Of a stretch of DNA of 64,000 nt, positions 1-8,647 are shown in pieces. Below the pieces are notes generated by a model. The model was not told the origin of the DNA and did not search any database. It worked only from the letters and a program-made list of their open reading frames with translations. Source of the DNA: Hoeflea sp038900095 (GTDB lineage: Bacteria; Pseudomonadota; Alphaproteobacteria; Rhizobiales; Rhizobiaceae); assembly GCF_038900095.1 (NCBI RefSeq), contig NZ_JBBMQQ010000001.1, positions 930,001 to 994,000 of the forward strand, written 5' to 3'. Numbering within the stretch: position 1 is the first letter of the stretch; the number at the start of each line of letters is the position of its first letter. A program made the position numbers and the translations under genes.

Positions 1-372
1 CTGGAAGGCGGTGATCATTCCCAGCACGGTGCCGAACAGGCCTATCAGCGGGGCGATCTGGGCGATGGTGTCGAGAACCCTGAACCCGCGCTGCAGCGTC
101 TTGATCTGCGCATTGGCGTTGACCGCCACCACATCCTCGATGTCGGCACGGGAAAGGTTATGCTCGGCGGACTGGCGCTTGAGGCGAACCGCCAGCATCT
201 CGATGCTGTGGACACCCTTTCTTGTGCCCAGCCTGAGCGATCCGAATTGCCAGAACTTGAACAAGGTCATGGCAACGGCAATTACCGACAGCAGGAGCAG
301 CAGGACCACCACCGGACCGCCGATTTCGATGAGCTGATAAATCCGGGCGAGGGGGTTTTCGAAAAAACTCAT
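1..372 (-). CDS. exbB: ExbB/TolQ-type proton channel subunit (partial, runs off the left edge)
   Basis: The reverse strand encodes the first 124 residues of a MotA/TolQ/ExbB-family inner-membrane proton channel; the rest lies beyond base 1. An N-terminal membrane segment (about residues 15-35, rich in V, L and I) is followed by a cytoplasmic stretch and then the family hallmark IAQIAPLIGLFGTVLGMI just before the cut. ExbB with ExbD converts proton motive force into TonB movement that powers outer-membrane receptors. The start codon overlaps the stop of the upstream gene (ATGA), so the two are translationally coupled, and the heme receptor lies just upstream, which favours ExbB over TolQ. ExbD and TonB are expected to the left but cannot be seen. 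Confidence 0.88.
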   Translation of the reverse strand, partial: MSFFENPLARIYQLIEIGGPVVVLLLLLSVIAVAMTLFKFWQFGSLRLGTRKGVHSIEMLAVRLKRQSAEHNLSRADIEDVVAVNANAQIKTLQRGFRVLDTIAQIAPLIGLFGTVLGMITAFQ

Positions 373-824
373 CCGACAATCTCCGTCTTGGAGGAACTCT
401 TGAGTCCAAGGAGATCCATGCATTCAGATCCCTTGAGTGACGGCCCTTTGCAGGACGCAGCACCGTTGACGAGAACACGGCCGATATCGGCGCAGCTGAT
501 ATCGGGCAGGTCAAACTGGCGGACCCGCGTCTTGCCCCGGGGCAGGGACTGGAAGTCGAACAGCGCAAAACGATCGACCGTACCGCCGGTGTTGAACAAC
601 ACGGTTTCCAGCGACATCTCGTCGATTGCTGCACCGGTTGCGTTGGTCGCCACGAACACAAGGCGGCAGGCCTGACCGACCTGTTCCAGCGCGTTGAGGT
701 CGAGCGACAGCGCCGGCTGATCTTGCGCGATCCGGCCTTGCTCCTGGGCCCGCCCGGGTGTGGCAGCAACCGCAAGCCCCAGAGCGAGCGAGAGAATTGC
801 AAGTTTAGGGCTTACGATTGCCAT
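369..824 (-). CDS. small exported protein of unknown function in the heme-receptor/ExbB operon
   Basis: This 151-residue protein has a clear Sec signal peptide (hydrophobic core about residues 8-22, likely cut near ATPGRA-QEQ) and should sit in the periplasm. The mature part has four cysteines (in QACRLVF, DISCADIG, ASCKGP and SECMDLL) that could form two disulfides. I do not recognise a named family. It starts 18 bases after the heme receptor stop with a good ribosome-binding site (GGGAGACTGAAA before ATG) and its stop overlaps the exbB start, so it is almost certainly co-expressed with both. By context it may help TonB-dependent heme import, for example as a periplasmic partner of the receptor or TonB complex; that role is inference. 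Confidence 0.8.
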   Translation of the reverse strand: MAIVSPKLAILSLALGLAVAATPGRAQEQGRIAQDQPALSLDLNALEQVGQACRLVFVATNATGAAIDEMSLETVLFNTGGTVDRFALFDFQSLPRGKTRVRQFDLPDISCADIGRVLVNGAASCKGPSLKGSECMDLLGLKSSSKTEIVG

Positions 825-842
825 TTTCAGTCTCCCAGGTTG

Positions 843-2966
843 TTACCAGCCGAACTGCTTGGCGAGGCTGACCTTGAAAGTCCGGCCCTTGCCGTTGTCG
901 TTGGAGAGGAAATCCCGGTACTTGGTGTCGAAGACGTTCTCGACCCGGAACGATGCTTCCCATCCGTTGAACTGGCTTTCCTGGTCCGGCCGCCAGTTGA
1001 TGTAGACATCATGGGTGTTGAAGGATGCGCGTTTGAGCGTCTCAGCCGCCAAGTCCGTTGTTGCCGAGGTGGGAACGGGGACGCGGGTTTCGGCGAACAC
1101 GAAGCGGCCTTCCCAGCCAAAGCTCAGCCCACGATCGGGCAGGCGGTAACCGGCGCCGATGTTGATCTCAGCCGGTGCGACCTCCGTCAACGCCGTCTTG
1201 TTGGTGAGATCAGTCCCGACCGTCAGGCCAAGACCGGCGTCGGCGAAGAAGTTGTTGCTCTCATAGCCTGCTTCAAATTCGACGCCGTAGATTTCCGCAC
1301 GGCCGATATTGACGTATTGCGGATACATGTTGCGCTGACGGACGATGAGATCGTCGATCTTGTTGTAGAAACCGGTGGTCTTGAAGTCGAAATTGTCGCC
1401 GGCCTGGATCAGGTCGGACGTCGAAACGACAAAGCCGATTTCATAGTTGTTGGATTTTTCCTTCCTCAGGTCGAGGCTGTAATTGGGCGTGACGCCAGCG
1501 CCGTAGTCGTTGGAATAGATCTCGTCGATCGAGGGAAACCGCTCGGTGTGGGCATAGGAGCCGAAGACCGAGAAGTTGTCGGTGAACTTGTAGAGAGCGG
1601 CGATTTTCGGAGAGAATGCCGTATCGGTCTTGTCATCGGGAACCGCGGCACCCGCAAGTGTGCCAACTGAATCGCTGCCACTGAGCCGCTGATAATCGAA
1701 CCGGACGCCGGGTATCAGCGTCAACTTGTCGTTCCAGATAAACTCGTTCTGGACGAAGATCCCGGTCTGGAAATCTGTGCCTTCGGGGTGATGGCCGAGT
1801 GGGGTGGCCGTGCCGGTTGTCCGGTTCTGGCGGATGACCTGGCCGCCGACGGTGAGATAGTTCTCATAGGAGTCACCGGTCCACTCGAAGGTGTTCTGTC
1901 CGAGGAACTGGTAGCTTTCGTAGCCGTAGGTCGAATCCTGGCCGATGGAATTGCCACCAAGCGACGCATTTGTCTGCTCGTTGGTGATGTTGTTGTAGGA
2001 TAGCGTCAGCTTCAGATCGAGCCATGGATTGTCGGTCGCCGCATCCTCGTAGGAAATCTGCGCCTGCCTGTTGTTGACCACACGGTCGACCGTTCCGAAC
2101 GTGCCGGTCGGCTGCAGCTGTGAATAGGCCTGGTTGTCCTGATCACTGGTAAACTGGCTGTAGCTGAGCTGGACTTTGCGCTCCTTTGCTTCATCCAGAT
2201 AGAATGTGCCCTTGGCAAGTCCGTTCGGCGTGGTGAACTCGGAGCCTTCCACCAAATCGCCCGCACCGTCCTTGAATGCGCCGGCCTTGCGGTAATTGCC
2301 GGTCAGCAGCACTTCGGCGTAATCGCTCAGGCGAAGCGCGAGAATGGCGCTGGTGAGATAGCCGTTCGGGTTGGAATCATAGGTACCCTTGAGCTTGAGC
2401 GCGCCGGTCTGGCCTTCGGCGAGAAAGTCGGACGCGTCCTTGGTGGTGAAATTGACGACGCCGCCAAGCGCACCCGAGCCATAAAGCGTCGACGAGGCAG
2501 GCCCGCGCAACACTTCAACCCGTTTGAACAGTTCCGGGTCATTGAAGAAACCGCCCATGCGGTACTGTTCGAAGAACTGGGGAACACCATCGACATTGAC
2601 GAGGATACGGCCTTCATCTGAAGCCGATTCGCCCTTGCCGATGCCGCGGATGTTGAAGGACTGGCCCAGGGCACGATTGGAACCGCCGATCACGCTGACG
2701 TTGGGAATGTCCTTGAGCAGATCGGTGACGGTGGAGGCCTGTTTTTCATCGATGTCGGTCTGCTCGAGAGCGGTGACCGCCTGCGGCGTATCGGTGGCGA
2801 CCTTGGCGCGACCGGCACCGAGGACAAGCCGTTGCAGCAGGGTAAAGCCATTCTGCGGCGGGGCCTCCTCCTGTGCATGGGCGAACGGCACTGCCGTGAG
2901 TGCGGTGGTGGTGCACAGTGCCAAAGTCACCGCGGTGCGAGTTATGTTTGTTCTGATAGCAGTCAT
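843..2966 (-). CDS. hmuR: TonB-dependent heme/hemoglobin outer-membrane receptor
   Basis: A 707-residue outer-membrane receptor. The start at 2966 gives a clean signal peptide (MTAIRTNITRTAV... ending AHAQ) with AAGGGCGCT ahead; an upstream in-frame extension to 3041 lacks signal-peptide character. After a TonB-box-like region comes the plug domain (LRGPASSTLYGSGALGGVV) and then a long beta-barrel ending in an aromatic residue (KQFGW), as expected for outer-membrane insertion. A segment resembling the heme-receptor FRAP/NPNL region is present as ERFPSIDEIY followed by TPNYSLDLRKEKSNNYEIG. Length and context with hmuPSTUV fit the hemoglobin/heme receptor family (HmuR/ShmR). It transports heme across the outer membrane using ExbB-ExbD-TonB energy. 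It lies divergent from hmuP across a likely iron-regulated intergenic region. Confidence 0.9.
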   Translation of the reverse strand: MTAIRTNITRTAVTLALCTTTALTAVPFAHAQEEAPPQNGFTLLQRLVLGAGRAKVATDTPQAVTALEQTDIDEKQASTVTDLLKDIPNVSVIGGSNRALGQSFNIRGIGKGESASDEGRILVNVDGVPQFFEQYRMGGFFNDPELFKRVEVLRGPASSTLYGSGALGGVVNFTTKDASDFLAEGQTGALKLKGTYDSNPNGYLTSAILALRLSDYAEVLLTGNYRKAGAFKDGAGDLVEGSEFTTPNGLAKGTFYLDEAKERKVQLSYSQFTSDQDNQAYSQLQPTGTFGTVDRVVNNRQAQISYEDAATDNPWLDLKLTLSYNNITNEQTNASLGGNSIGQDSTYGYESYQFLGQNTFEWTGDSYENYLTVGGQVIRQNRTTGTATPLGHHPEGTDFQTGIFVQNEFIWNDKLTLIPGVRFDYQRLSGSDSVGTLAGAAVPDDKTDTAFSPKIAALYKFTDNFSVFGSYAHTERFPSIDEIYSNDYGAGVTPNYSLDLRKEKSNNYEIGFVVSTSDLIQAGDNFDFKTTGFYNKIDDLIVRQRNMYPQYVNIGRAEIYGVEFEAGYESNNFFADAGLGLTVGTDLTNKTALTEVAPAEINIGAGYRLPDRGLSFGWEGRFVFAETRVPVPTSATTDLAAETLKRASFNTHDVYINWRPDQESQFNGWEASFRVENVFDTKYRDFLSNDNGKGRTFKVSLAKQFGW

Positions 2967-3041
2967 AGCGCCCTTACCTGATTCAAATGATTGAATAGCT
3001 GGCTGGCGGTACGCTCGCTCGCTTGCTGACGGCTCGATCAA

Positions 3042-3059
3042 TTTGACATCAATATCAAA
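3042..3059. promoter_or_regulatory. inverted repeat TTTGA-N8-TCAAA in the hmuR/hmuP intergenic region
   Basis: A perfect five-base inverted repeat with eight-base spacer lies in the divergent promoter region of hmuR and hmuP. It resembles the TGA/TCA half-sites of the RirA IRO box but the spacing between TGA and TCA is eight, not nine. It may be a second, weaker iron-regulator site or part of one composite operator with the element at 3062-3076. Confidence 0.35.
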
Positions 3060-3061
3060 CT

Positions 3062-3076
3062 TGACAATTCCGATCA
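3062..3076. promoter_or_regulatory. IRO-box-like element TGA-N9-TCA
   Basis: The sequence TGACAATTCCGATCA matches the TGA-N9-TCA core described for RirA-regulated iron-responsive operators of Rhizobiales. It lies between the divergent hmuR and hmuP genes, where iron repression of heme uptake would be expected. The short consensus occurs by chance at moderate frequency, so position is the stronger argument. Confidence 0.5.
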
Positions 3077-3190
3077 GCTTATGCGAGACACCGATTACTA
3101 AAAGTGGAGTGCTTTAGTCAAGATAAAAACACGCAACAAATTTCGCCAAGCCAGCTTGCAGCCAGCCAGGCCAACACACGGATGTTGACC

Positions 3191-3382
3191 ATGGACAAAA
3201 ACACCCCCGAAAACAGCGCACCAGACCGCCGGTTTCAGCTTTCGCAAGCCGACCGCGGGACCGACCGGGTCATCGATTCGCGGGCGCTGTTCGGAGAGCG
3301 CAAGGAGATTGCCATCGAACACGATGGCGCCGTCTACCGCTTGAAAATCACCAAGCAAGGCAAATTGATCCTCAACAAGTGA
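3191..3382 (+). CDS. hmuP: hemin uptake protein HemP/HmuP
   Basis: A 63-residue protein with the HemP/HmuP hallmark: an S-x-x-LFG segment (DSRALFGERKEIAIEHDG) followed by VYRLKITKQGKLILNK at the C-terminus. The family is usually 50-65 residues, so the start at ATG 3191 (preceded by GGATG) is preferred over ATG 3182 or the GTG at 3104. In Bradyrhizobium HmuP acts with the Irr regulator as a co-activator of heme-receptor expression, so it is probably regulatory rather than a transporter part. It is the first gene of the rightward heme cluster; its stop overlaps the earliest possible GTG start of hmuS. Confidence 0.85.
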   Translation: MDKNTPENSAPDRRFQLSQADRGTDRVIDSRALFGERKEIAIEHDGAVYRLKITKQGKLILNK

Positions 3383-3390
3383 GCTGGCAA

Positions 3391-4464
3391 ATGAACACGA
3401 CACCACACCCCGACAACGCCGCCATCCGGGAGGCGCGACGCAACAACCTGAAAATGCGCGAGCGCGATCTCGCTACCCAGCTCGGTATATCCGAAGCCCG
3501 GTTCCTCGACGCCTTCGTTGGCGAACATGTCGACCGGATCGAGCCTGATCTGGATGTATTTTTCCCGATGCTCAATGCAGCCGGCGAAGTCATGGCGCTG
3601 TCGCGCAATATCAACGCAGTCCACGAGAAAACCGGGGTTTACGAGAAATTCTCCGCTGGCAAGCATGCATCCGTGGTGCTTGGAAAAGACATCGACCTGC
3701 GCATTTTTCCGAAACACTGGCGGCATGGCTATCACGTCGCCAAGCCGATGGACGACGGATCTGTGCAGCGCAGTTTCCAGTTCTTCGATGTGCGCGGCGA
3801 TGCCGTGCACAAGGTGTTCGCCCGCGAAACCACAGACATCGCGAAATGGAACCTGATCCGTGAGCACCTGTACAAGGATGACGCCGGTCCCGCCTTCAGG
3901 GCGGCTCCACCCGCAAAGCCTGCAACAACGCCGACGCATGAGGCCATTTCCAGTTTGCGGGAAACATGGGCGGGCATGGAAGACACGCATCAGTTTCAGT
4001 CGATGCTGCGCAAGACCGGGATCTCCCGTCACGACGCCATTCGCCTGATCGGCGAGGATTATGCAGAAAGACTGACGGAGGACTCCGCGGATATCCTGTT
4101 CGAGCGGCTTTCAAAGGATGAGGTGCCGATCATGGCATTTGTCCGCAATCCCGGAATCCTGCAGATTCACTCCGGACCGGTTCGCAACATCAAGCAGGTC
4201 GGGCCGTGGCTGAACGTACTCGACAGCGGATTTCACCTGCATCTGCGCAAGGACAAATTCGCCGCGATCTGGGTTGTCCGTAAGCCGACCAAGAGCGGCG
4301 ATATCTATTCGATCGAGATTTTCGACGAGCGTGATGAGCAGGTTCTCCTGATCAATGGCGACCGCCGTGGCGGCGATGTTTCAGACAGCGTGTCGCGCTG
4401 GGATGACGTGATCCACGCGCTTCCGCGCGCCCAGGCTTCAAAACACCCGGAGGTGATGCAGTGA
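3391..4464 (+). CDS. hmuS: heme-degrading/heme-chaperone protein HmuS
   Basis: A 357-residue cytoplasmic protein of the HemS/HmuS/ChuX family, which carries two homologous halves. It binds imported heme and passes it on or opens the ring to free iron. The N-terminal segment (AIREARRNNLKMRERDLATQ followed by LGISEARFLDAFVG) is typical of the family, and the second half begins near residue 180 (ISSLRETWAGMEDTHQFQSML) with similar architecture. The start at ATG 3391 fits homologue length; a GTG at 3379 overlapping the hmuP stop is the alternative. It lies between hmuP and hmuT, and its stop overlaps the hmuT start (GTGA), showing a tight operon. Confidence 0.9.
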   Translation: MNTTPHPDNAAIREARRNNLKMRERDLATQLGISEARFLDAFVGEHVDRIEPDLDVFFPMLNAAGEVMALSRNINAVHEKTGVYEKFSAGKHASVVLGKDIDLRIFPKHWRHGYHVAKPMDDGSVQRSFQFFDVRGDAVHKVFARETTDIAKWNLIREHLYKDDAGPAFRAAPPAKPATTPTHEAISSLRETWAGMEDTHQFQSMLRKTGISRHDAIRLIGEDYAERLTEDSADILFERLSKDEVPIMAFVRNPGILQIHSGPVRNIKQVGPWLNVLDSGFHLHLRKDKFAAIWVVRKPTKSGDIYSIEIFDERDEQVLLINGDRRGGDVSDSVSRWDDVIHALPRAQASKHPEVMQ

Positions 4465-5378
4465 GCGACTTGCAGATCCGACAGGGCAGGCGGCTTGGCC
4501 GCCGGAGCGCAATTCTTGCCGGTTTGGCATCTGCCGTGGTGATGGCTTTGCCATTCACATCCGGCACCGTTTTCGCTGAGGAGAGTAAAGCGCAACGGGT
4601 TCTGGCGATCGGCGGCGCGGTGACCGAGATCATCTACGCGCTGGGCGAACAGGACCGGCTGGTGGGACGGGATTCGACCTCGACCTATCCACCTGAAGCC
4701 ACCGCATTGCCGGATGTCGGCTATATCCGCGCGCTGTCGCCTGAAGGCGTGCTTTCGGTCAAACCGGATCTGATTCTTGCCCGCGAGAACAACGGTCCGC
4801 GCGAAGCGGTCGAGGTTCTCAAGAGCACCGGCGTGCGCTGGGTCGATATTCCCGATGATTTCACGCTGGAAGGCATTGACGAGAACATCACCATCATCGC
4901 CCGCGAACTGGGCGTTGAGGACAAGGGCGAAGCCCTCAAGAGCAAGGTAGCAGCCGACATTGCAAAGGCCCGCGCGCATCTTGCAGGTGTGGACGGCAAG
5001 CTCAGGGTGATGTTCGTGCTGGCCCTGAACGATGACAAGATCAACACCTCGGGCACCAATACAGCGGCGAGCAAGATCATCGAGCTGGCAGGGGCCGAAA
5101 ACGTCATCACCGCGTTCGAGGGCTACAAGCAGATCAGCAACGAAGCAGTGATCAATGCCGCCCCCGATGTCATCCTGATGATGAACGGGCGCGGCGTTTC
5201 CGCCGATCATGAGGCGATGAATGCGCTGATCGAGGCTCATCCGGCTCTATCCACCACGCCGGCGGTGAAGAACGGCAGGATCATCCGGATGGACGGATTG
5301 CTGATGCTCGGTTTCGGGCCGCGCACGGGCGAAGCGATCACCCAACTGGCGGAAGCGTTTTACGGCCATGAGCATTAG
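4461..5378 (+). CDS. hmuT: periplasmic heme-binding protein of ABC importer
   Basis: A 305-residue class III solute-binding protein (HmuT/ShuT) that accepts heme from the receptor and delivers it to HmuU. The GTG start is preceded by a near-perfect GGAGGTG and overlaps the hmuS stop. The signal sequence carries a twin arginine (GRRSAILAGLA) before the hydrophobic core and ends near TVFA-EES, so export by Tat is possible though not proven. The mature protein starts with the typical RVLAIGGAVTEIIYALGEQD of this family, followed by DSTSTYPPEA, where the conserved heme-ligand tyrosine is expected. Its 3' end overlaps hmuU by 11 bases. Confidence 0.9.
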   Translation: MSDLQIRQGRRLGRRSAILAGLASAVVMALPFTSGTVFAEESKAQRVLAIGGAVTEIIYALGEQDRLVGRDSTSTYPPEATALPDVGYIRALSPEGVLSVKPDLILARENNGPREAVEVLKSTGVRWVDIPDDFTLEGIDENITIIARELGVEDKGEALKSKVAADIAKARAHLAGVDGKLRVMFVLALNDDKINTSGTNTAASKIIELAGAENVITAFEGYKQISNEAVINAAPDVILMMNGRGVSADHEAMNALIEAHPALSTTPAVKNGRIIRMDGLLMLGFGPRTGEAITQLAEAFYGHEH

Positions 5379-6459
5379 TCTTGAAGCCAACATGAGCGGG
5401 TCTCCCGGCATGCAGGCGGGCGACCGGACGATATTCGCCCGCAGGATGCTGCTGGTGCTGGTGATCGTGCTGACGCTGACCGCGATGTTCAGCATCGCCT
5501 CCGGGGCCACCGACACGTCGGTGGTTTCGGTGGCCTGGGCGCTGATTACGGGGCGGGATGATCTGATCAGCGCCGTCGAACGCGTGGTCATCCTCGACAT
5601 TCGCATGCCGCGGACCTTGCTCGGCATGCTGATCGGCGCGTCGCTGGCGGTTTCGGGGGCGACCATGCAGGGCCTGTTCCGCAATCCGCTCGCCGATCCC
5701 GGGATCGTCGGTGTCTCGGCCGGCGCCAGCCTCGGGGCGGTGACCTTTATCGTGCTCGGGGCAGGGGCGCTGGCGCCTGTCGCAAGCCTTCTGGGCATGT
5801 ACCATGTCCCGTTCGCGGCCTTTGTTGGCGGTCTCGTTTTTACCATGGCGCTTTACAGGATCTCGACCCGGAACGGCAGAACCTCGGTGGCGACCATGCT
5901 GCTTGCCGGCATCGCCCTGGGGGCGATGGCAGGCGCTTTCACCGGGCTGCTGGTTTTCTGGGCCGATGACGAACAGTTGCGGGATCTCACCTTCTGGGGA
6001 CTGGGGTCGATAGCGGGCGCAACATGGCTCAAGGTTTTCGCGGTTGCCCCGATCATCATTCCCATCCTGGTGTTCTCACCGTTCATGGCGCGCGCCTTGA
6101 ACGCGATGACGCTGGGCGAGGCGACGGCGCAGCATCTCGGAATCAATGTGCAGGTGTTCAAGCGCGTGGCGATCGTCATGGTTGCCGCTGCGACCGGGGC
6201 ATGCGTGGCGGTGTCAGGCGGCATTGGTTTTGTCGGCATCGTCGTGCCGCATCTTTTGCGGTTGCTGATCGGGCCGGACCACAGGTTCCTGTTGCCGGCC
6301 TGCGCGCTGCTCGGGGCGGTCATGCTGCTGTTTGCCGACGCCATCGCGCGGCAGATCGTTGCGCCGGCCGAACTGCCGATCGGCATCGTGACCGCGGCCA
6401 TTGGTGCGCCGTTCTTTCTCTGGATCCTGCTGCGCAGGCGCGGGCTGATGGATATCTGA
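5368..6459 (+). CDS. hmuU: heme ABC transporter permease (FecCD family)
   Basis: A 363-residue polytopic inner-membrane permease of the FecCD/BtuC family with about ten membrane helices. Family motifs are visible: RMPRTLLGMLIGASLAVSGA and MQGLFRNPLADPGIVGVSAG near the N-terminal third, and GGIGFVGIVVPHLLRLLIGP in the C-terminal third, which includes the coupling region for the ATPase. It forms the heme channel with HmuV. The start at 5368 overlaps hmuT; an in-frame ATG at 5392 is possible. The next gene begins after a single base. Confidence 0.92.
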   Translation: MSISLEANMSGSPGMQAGDRTIFARRMLLVLVIVLTLTAMFSIASGATDTSVVSVAWALITGRDDLISAVERVVILDIRMPRTLLGMLIGASLAVSGATMQGLFRNPLADPGIVGVSAGASLGAVTFIVLGAGALAPVASLLGMYHVPFAAFVGGLVFTMALYRISTRNGRTSVATMLLAGIALGAMAGAFTGLLVFWADDEQLRDLTFWGLGSIAGATWLKVFAVAPIIIPILVFSPFMARALNAMTLGEATAQHLGINVQVFKRVAIVMVAAATGACVAVSGGIGFVGIVVPHLLRLLIGPDHRFLLPACALLGAVMLLFADAIARQIVAPAELPIGIVTAAIGAPFFLWILLRRRGLMDI

Positions 6460-6460
6460 C

Positions 6461-7255
6461 ATGCTGGAAGCAAAGAACATTCATGTCCGGCTGGGCAAGA
6501 CCCCGATCCTGCATGGCATCGACATGCAGGCGGCCAAGGATCAGTTCACGGTCATCATCGGCCCGAACGGTTCGGGAAAGACCACCCTGTTGCGGGCCCT
6601 GACCGGGGAGATCGGGTTTGAAGGCGAGGTGCGGCTCAACGGTATCGACATTGCCAGCGCCCGTCCGCTCGACCTTGCCAGCCTGCGCGGGGTACTGCCG
6701 CAATCGGCCAGTCTTTCCTTTCCCTTCACCGTGCACGAGGTTGTGCGCCTGGGGCTGACCACGGGCATCCAGACCATGGTCGATGCCGGCGGCCGCGTCG
6801 AGGAAGCACTGGCTGTGGTCGATATGGACGGGTTCGGCGGCCGTTTCTACCAGGAACTATCCGGCGGAGAGCAGCAGCGGGTGCAACTGGCGCGGGTTCT
6901 CACCCAGGTCTGGGAACCGGTGTTTGACGGCAAGCCGCGATGCCTGTTCCTCGATGAGCCGATATCCAGTCTCGACATCAAGCATCAGCTGCAGATCATG
7001 CAGATCGCGCTGCGCTATGCCAATGCCGGTGGCGGCGTCATCGCCATCCTGCACGATCTCAACCTGACGGCGCATTTCGCCGATCATGTGGTGTTGATGA
7101 ACCAGGGCAGGGTGCATGCCAGCGGTGCCCCGCAGGAGGTTCTGACGCCGTCAAACCTTGAAACGGTCTATGGCTGTCCGATGGCGGTTGGCAGCGTGCC
7201 GGAAGGAATGGACTTCTTCGTGCTGCCCCTGATTTCGACGGGACAGCGGGGCTGA
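6461..7255 (+). CDS. hmuV: heme ABC transporter ATP-binding protein
   Basis: A 264-residue ABC ATPase that powers heme import through HmuU. Visible motifs are Walker A GPNGSGKTTLL, the signature LSGGEQQRVQLARVL, Walker B CLFLDEPISSLD and the switch histidine in ILHDLN. A short insertion (WEPVFDGKP) between signature and Walker B is typical of HmuV. One base separates it from hmuU, so it is the last gene of the hmuPSTUV operon. Two stem-loops follow its stop. Confidence 0.92.
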   Translation: MLEAKNIHVRLGKTPILHGIDMQAAKDQFTVIIGPNGSGKTTLLRALTGEIGFEGEVRLNGIDIASARPLDLASLRGVLPQSASLSFPFTVHEVVRLGLTTGIQTMVDAGGRVEEALAVVDMDGFGGRFYQELSGGEQQRVQLARVLTQVWEPVFDGKPRCLFLDEPISSLDIKHQLQIMQIALRYANAGGGVIAILHDLNLTAHFADHVVLMNQGRVHASGAPQEVLTPSNLETVYGCPMAVGSVPEGMDFFVLPLISTGQRG

Positions 7256-7280
7256 TCAGCGACCGGTCATCAACGCAGCC

Positions 7281-7331
7281 AACCGTTGCCACCGCACGGT
7301 TACGACCCGATGTCCCCCATGCATCGGGTCG
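7281..7331 (+). terminator. two tandem stem-loops after hmuV
   Basis: Two perfect inverted repeats lie 25 bases after hmuV: AACCGT/ACGGTT (7281-7286 with 7296-7301) and CGACCCGATG/CATCGGGTCG (7303-7312 with 7322-7331). Neither is followed by a T-run, so they are not classical intrinsic terminators; they may protect the 3' end of the hmu mRNA or help Rho-type termination. The rest of 7256-7498 shows no gene. Confidence 0.45.
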
Positions 7332-7498
7332 ACCAGATGCATGTGGCCCCGGTACGGGCTGCCTGCATCATTTCAAATGCTGGCAGCGGCGTTCGCTCAC
7401 TCCGTCAGATGCTTTGCACTGTTGATTTTACTCGACAATCGATTGCCACTTGCCGAACCAAGCGATAGCGTCCGGCGAAAATCATGCAAGGATCGACG

Positions 7499-8647
7499 AT
7501 GACCGCTGTACCGCATCTGTTTCAACCGCTCAATTTGCGCGGAATTTCGACCCGCAACCGGGTCGTGATATCTCCCATGTGCCAATACTCGGCCCATGAC
7601 GGACACATGGACGACTGGCACCTGACCCATCTTGGCCGTTTTGCCATCGGTGGCGCCGGGATCGTTTTTACCGAAGCAACCGCGGTACAGAAACGCGGCC
7701 GGATCACCCATGGATGCCCCGGCCTGTGGACGGACAGCCAGATACCCGGTCATGCCCGCGTCGCCCAGTTTGCACTCAGAAACGGCGCAATCCCCGCCAT
7801 CCAGCTCGGCCATGCCGGCCGCAAGGGCGGGATGCAGCGGCCCTGGTTTGGCAACGGCCCGCTGAACGATGCGGATTTTGCACGCGGCGACATGCCCTGG
7901 ACTCCGGTCGGTCCGTCCGAATTGCCGGTGGCCGAGGGCTGGCCGGTGCCGCATGCGCTGACGGCAGCGGAAATCGGCGAGCTGATTGACGACTACGAGG
8001 CAGCCGCGCGGCGCGCACTTGCCGCAGGCTACAAGATTGCCGAAATCCACGGCGCGCATGGTTATCTGGTTCACAGTTTTCTCTCGCCGCTGTCCAACAA
8101 GCGCACCGACGCCTATGGCGGCAATCTCGCCGGACGCATGAAGCTGGCGCTGGAGATTGCCGAACGGCTGCGCGCCGTTTGGCCAGAGGAACTGCCGCTG
8201 TTCTTCCGCACCTCTGCCGTTGACGGTGCGCCGGAGGGCTGGACGCTCGACGACACGGTGGTGCTGGCGGGCGAACTCAAGCGCATTGGCGTTGACGTGA
8301 TGGACTGCTCGTCGAGCGGCATTGCCGGCGCTGCAACGGCCAGCGGTCACCAGAAACGGCAACCAGGCTTCCAGGTCGGTTATGCCGAGCGGGTGCGAAA
8401 GGATGTCGGGATGACAACGATGGCCGTGGGCCTGATTACCCACCCGCAACAGGCCGAGGATATCCTGGCACAAGGCCGCGCCGACCTGATAGCCATTGGC
8501 CGCGAGGCGCTTGTCGACCCGAACTGGGCGTTGCATGCAGCGCGCGATCTCGGCCACGACACGCTGTTTGAAACCTGGCCGCAGCAATCGGGCTGGTGGC
8601 TCGCAGGCCGGCAGAAGACCTCCGACTTCTACCAGCCTGCCAGCTGA
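7499..8647 (+). CDS. NADH:flavin oxidoreductase, Old Yellow Enzyme family
   Basis: A 382-residue FMN-dependent TIM-barrel oxidoreductase of the OYE family, closest in pattern to the YqjM/NamA class. The start NRVVISPMCQYSAHDGHMDDWHLTHLGRFA is the family hallmark for FMN binding, EIHGAHGYLVHSFLSPLSNKRTDAYGG carries the active-site histidine region, and IAIGREALVDPNWALHAARDLG is the C-terminal phosphate-binding part. Such enzymes reduce activated C=C bonds; the physiological substrate is unknown. ATG 7499 has AAGGA seven bases upstream and is preferred over ATG 7484. It is followed in the same direction by a flavin monooxygenase and may share a catabolic role with it. Confidence 0.88.
   Translation: MTAVPHLFQPLNLRGISTRNRVVISPMCQYSAHDGHMDDWHLTHLGRFAIGGAGIVFTEATAVQKRGRITHGCPGLWTDSQIPGHARVAQFALRNGAIPAIQLGHAGRKGGMQRPWFGNGPLNDADFARGDMPWTPVGPSELPVAEGWPVPHALTAAEIGELIDDYEAAARRALAAGYKIAEIHGAHGYLVHSFLSPLSNKRTDAYGGNLAGRMKLALEIAERLRAVWPEELPLFFRTSAVDGAPEGWTLDDTVVLAGELKRIGVDVMDCSSSGIAGAATASGHQKRQPGFQVGYAERVRKDVGMTTMAVGLITHPQQAEDILAQGRADLIAIGREALVDPNWALHAARDLGHDTLFETWPQQSGWWLAGRQKTSDFYQPAS

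Noticed and set aside
4305..5240. A 311-codon reverse-strand frame across hmuT
   Set aside because: Antisense shadow of a conserved binding-protein gene; no ribosome-binding site or family signature.
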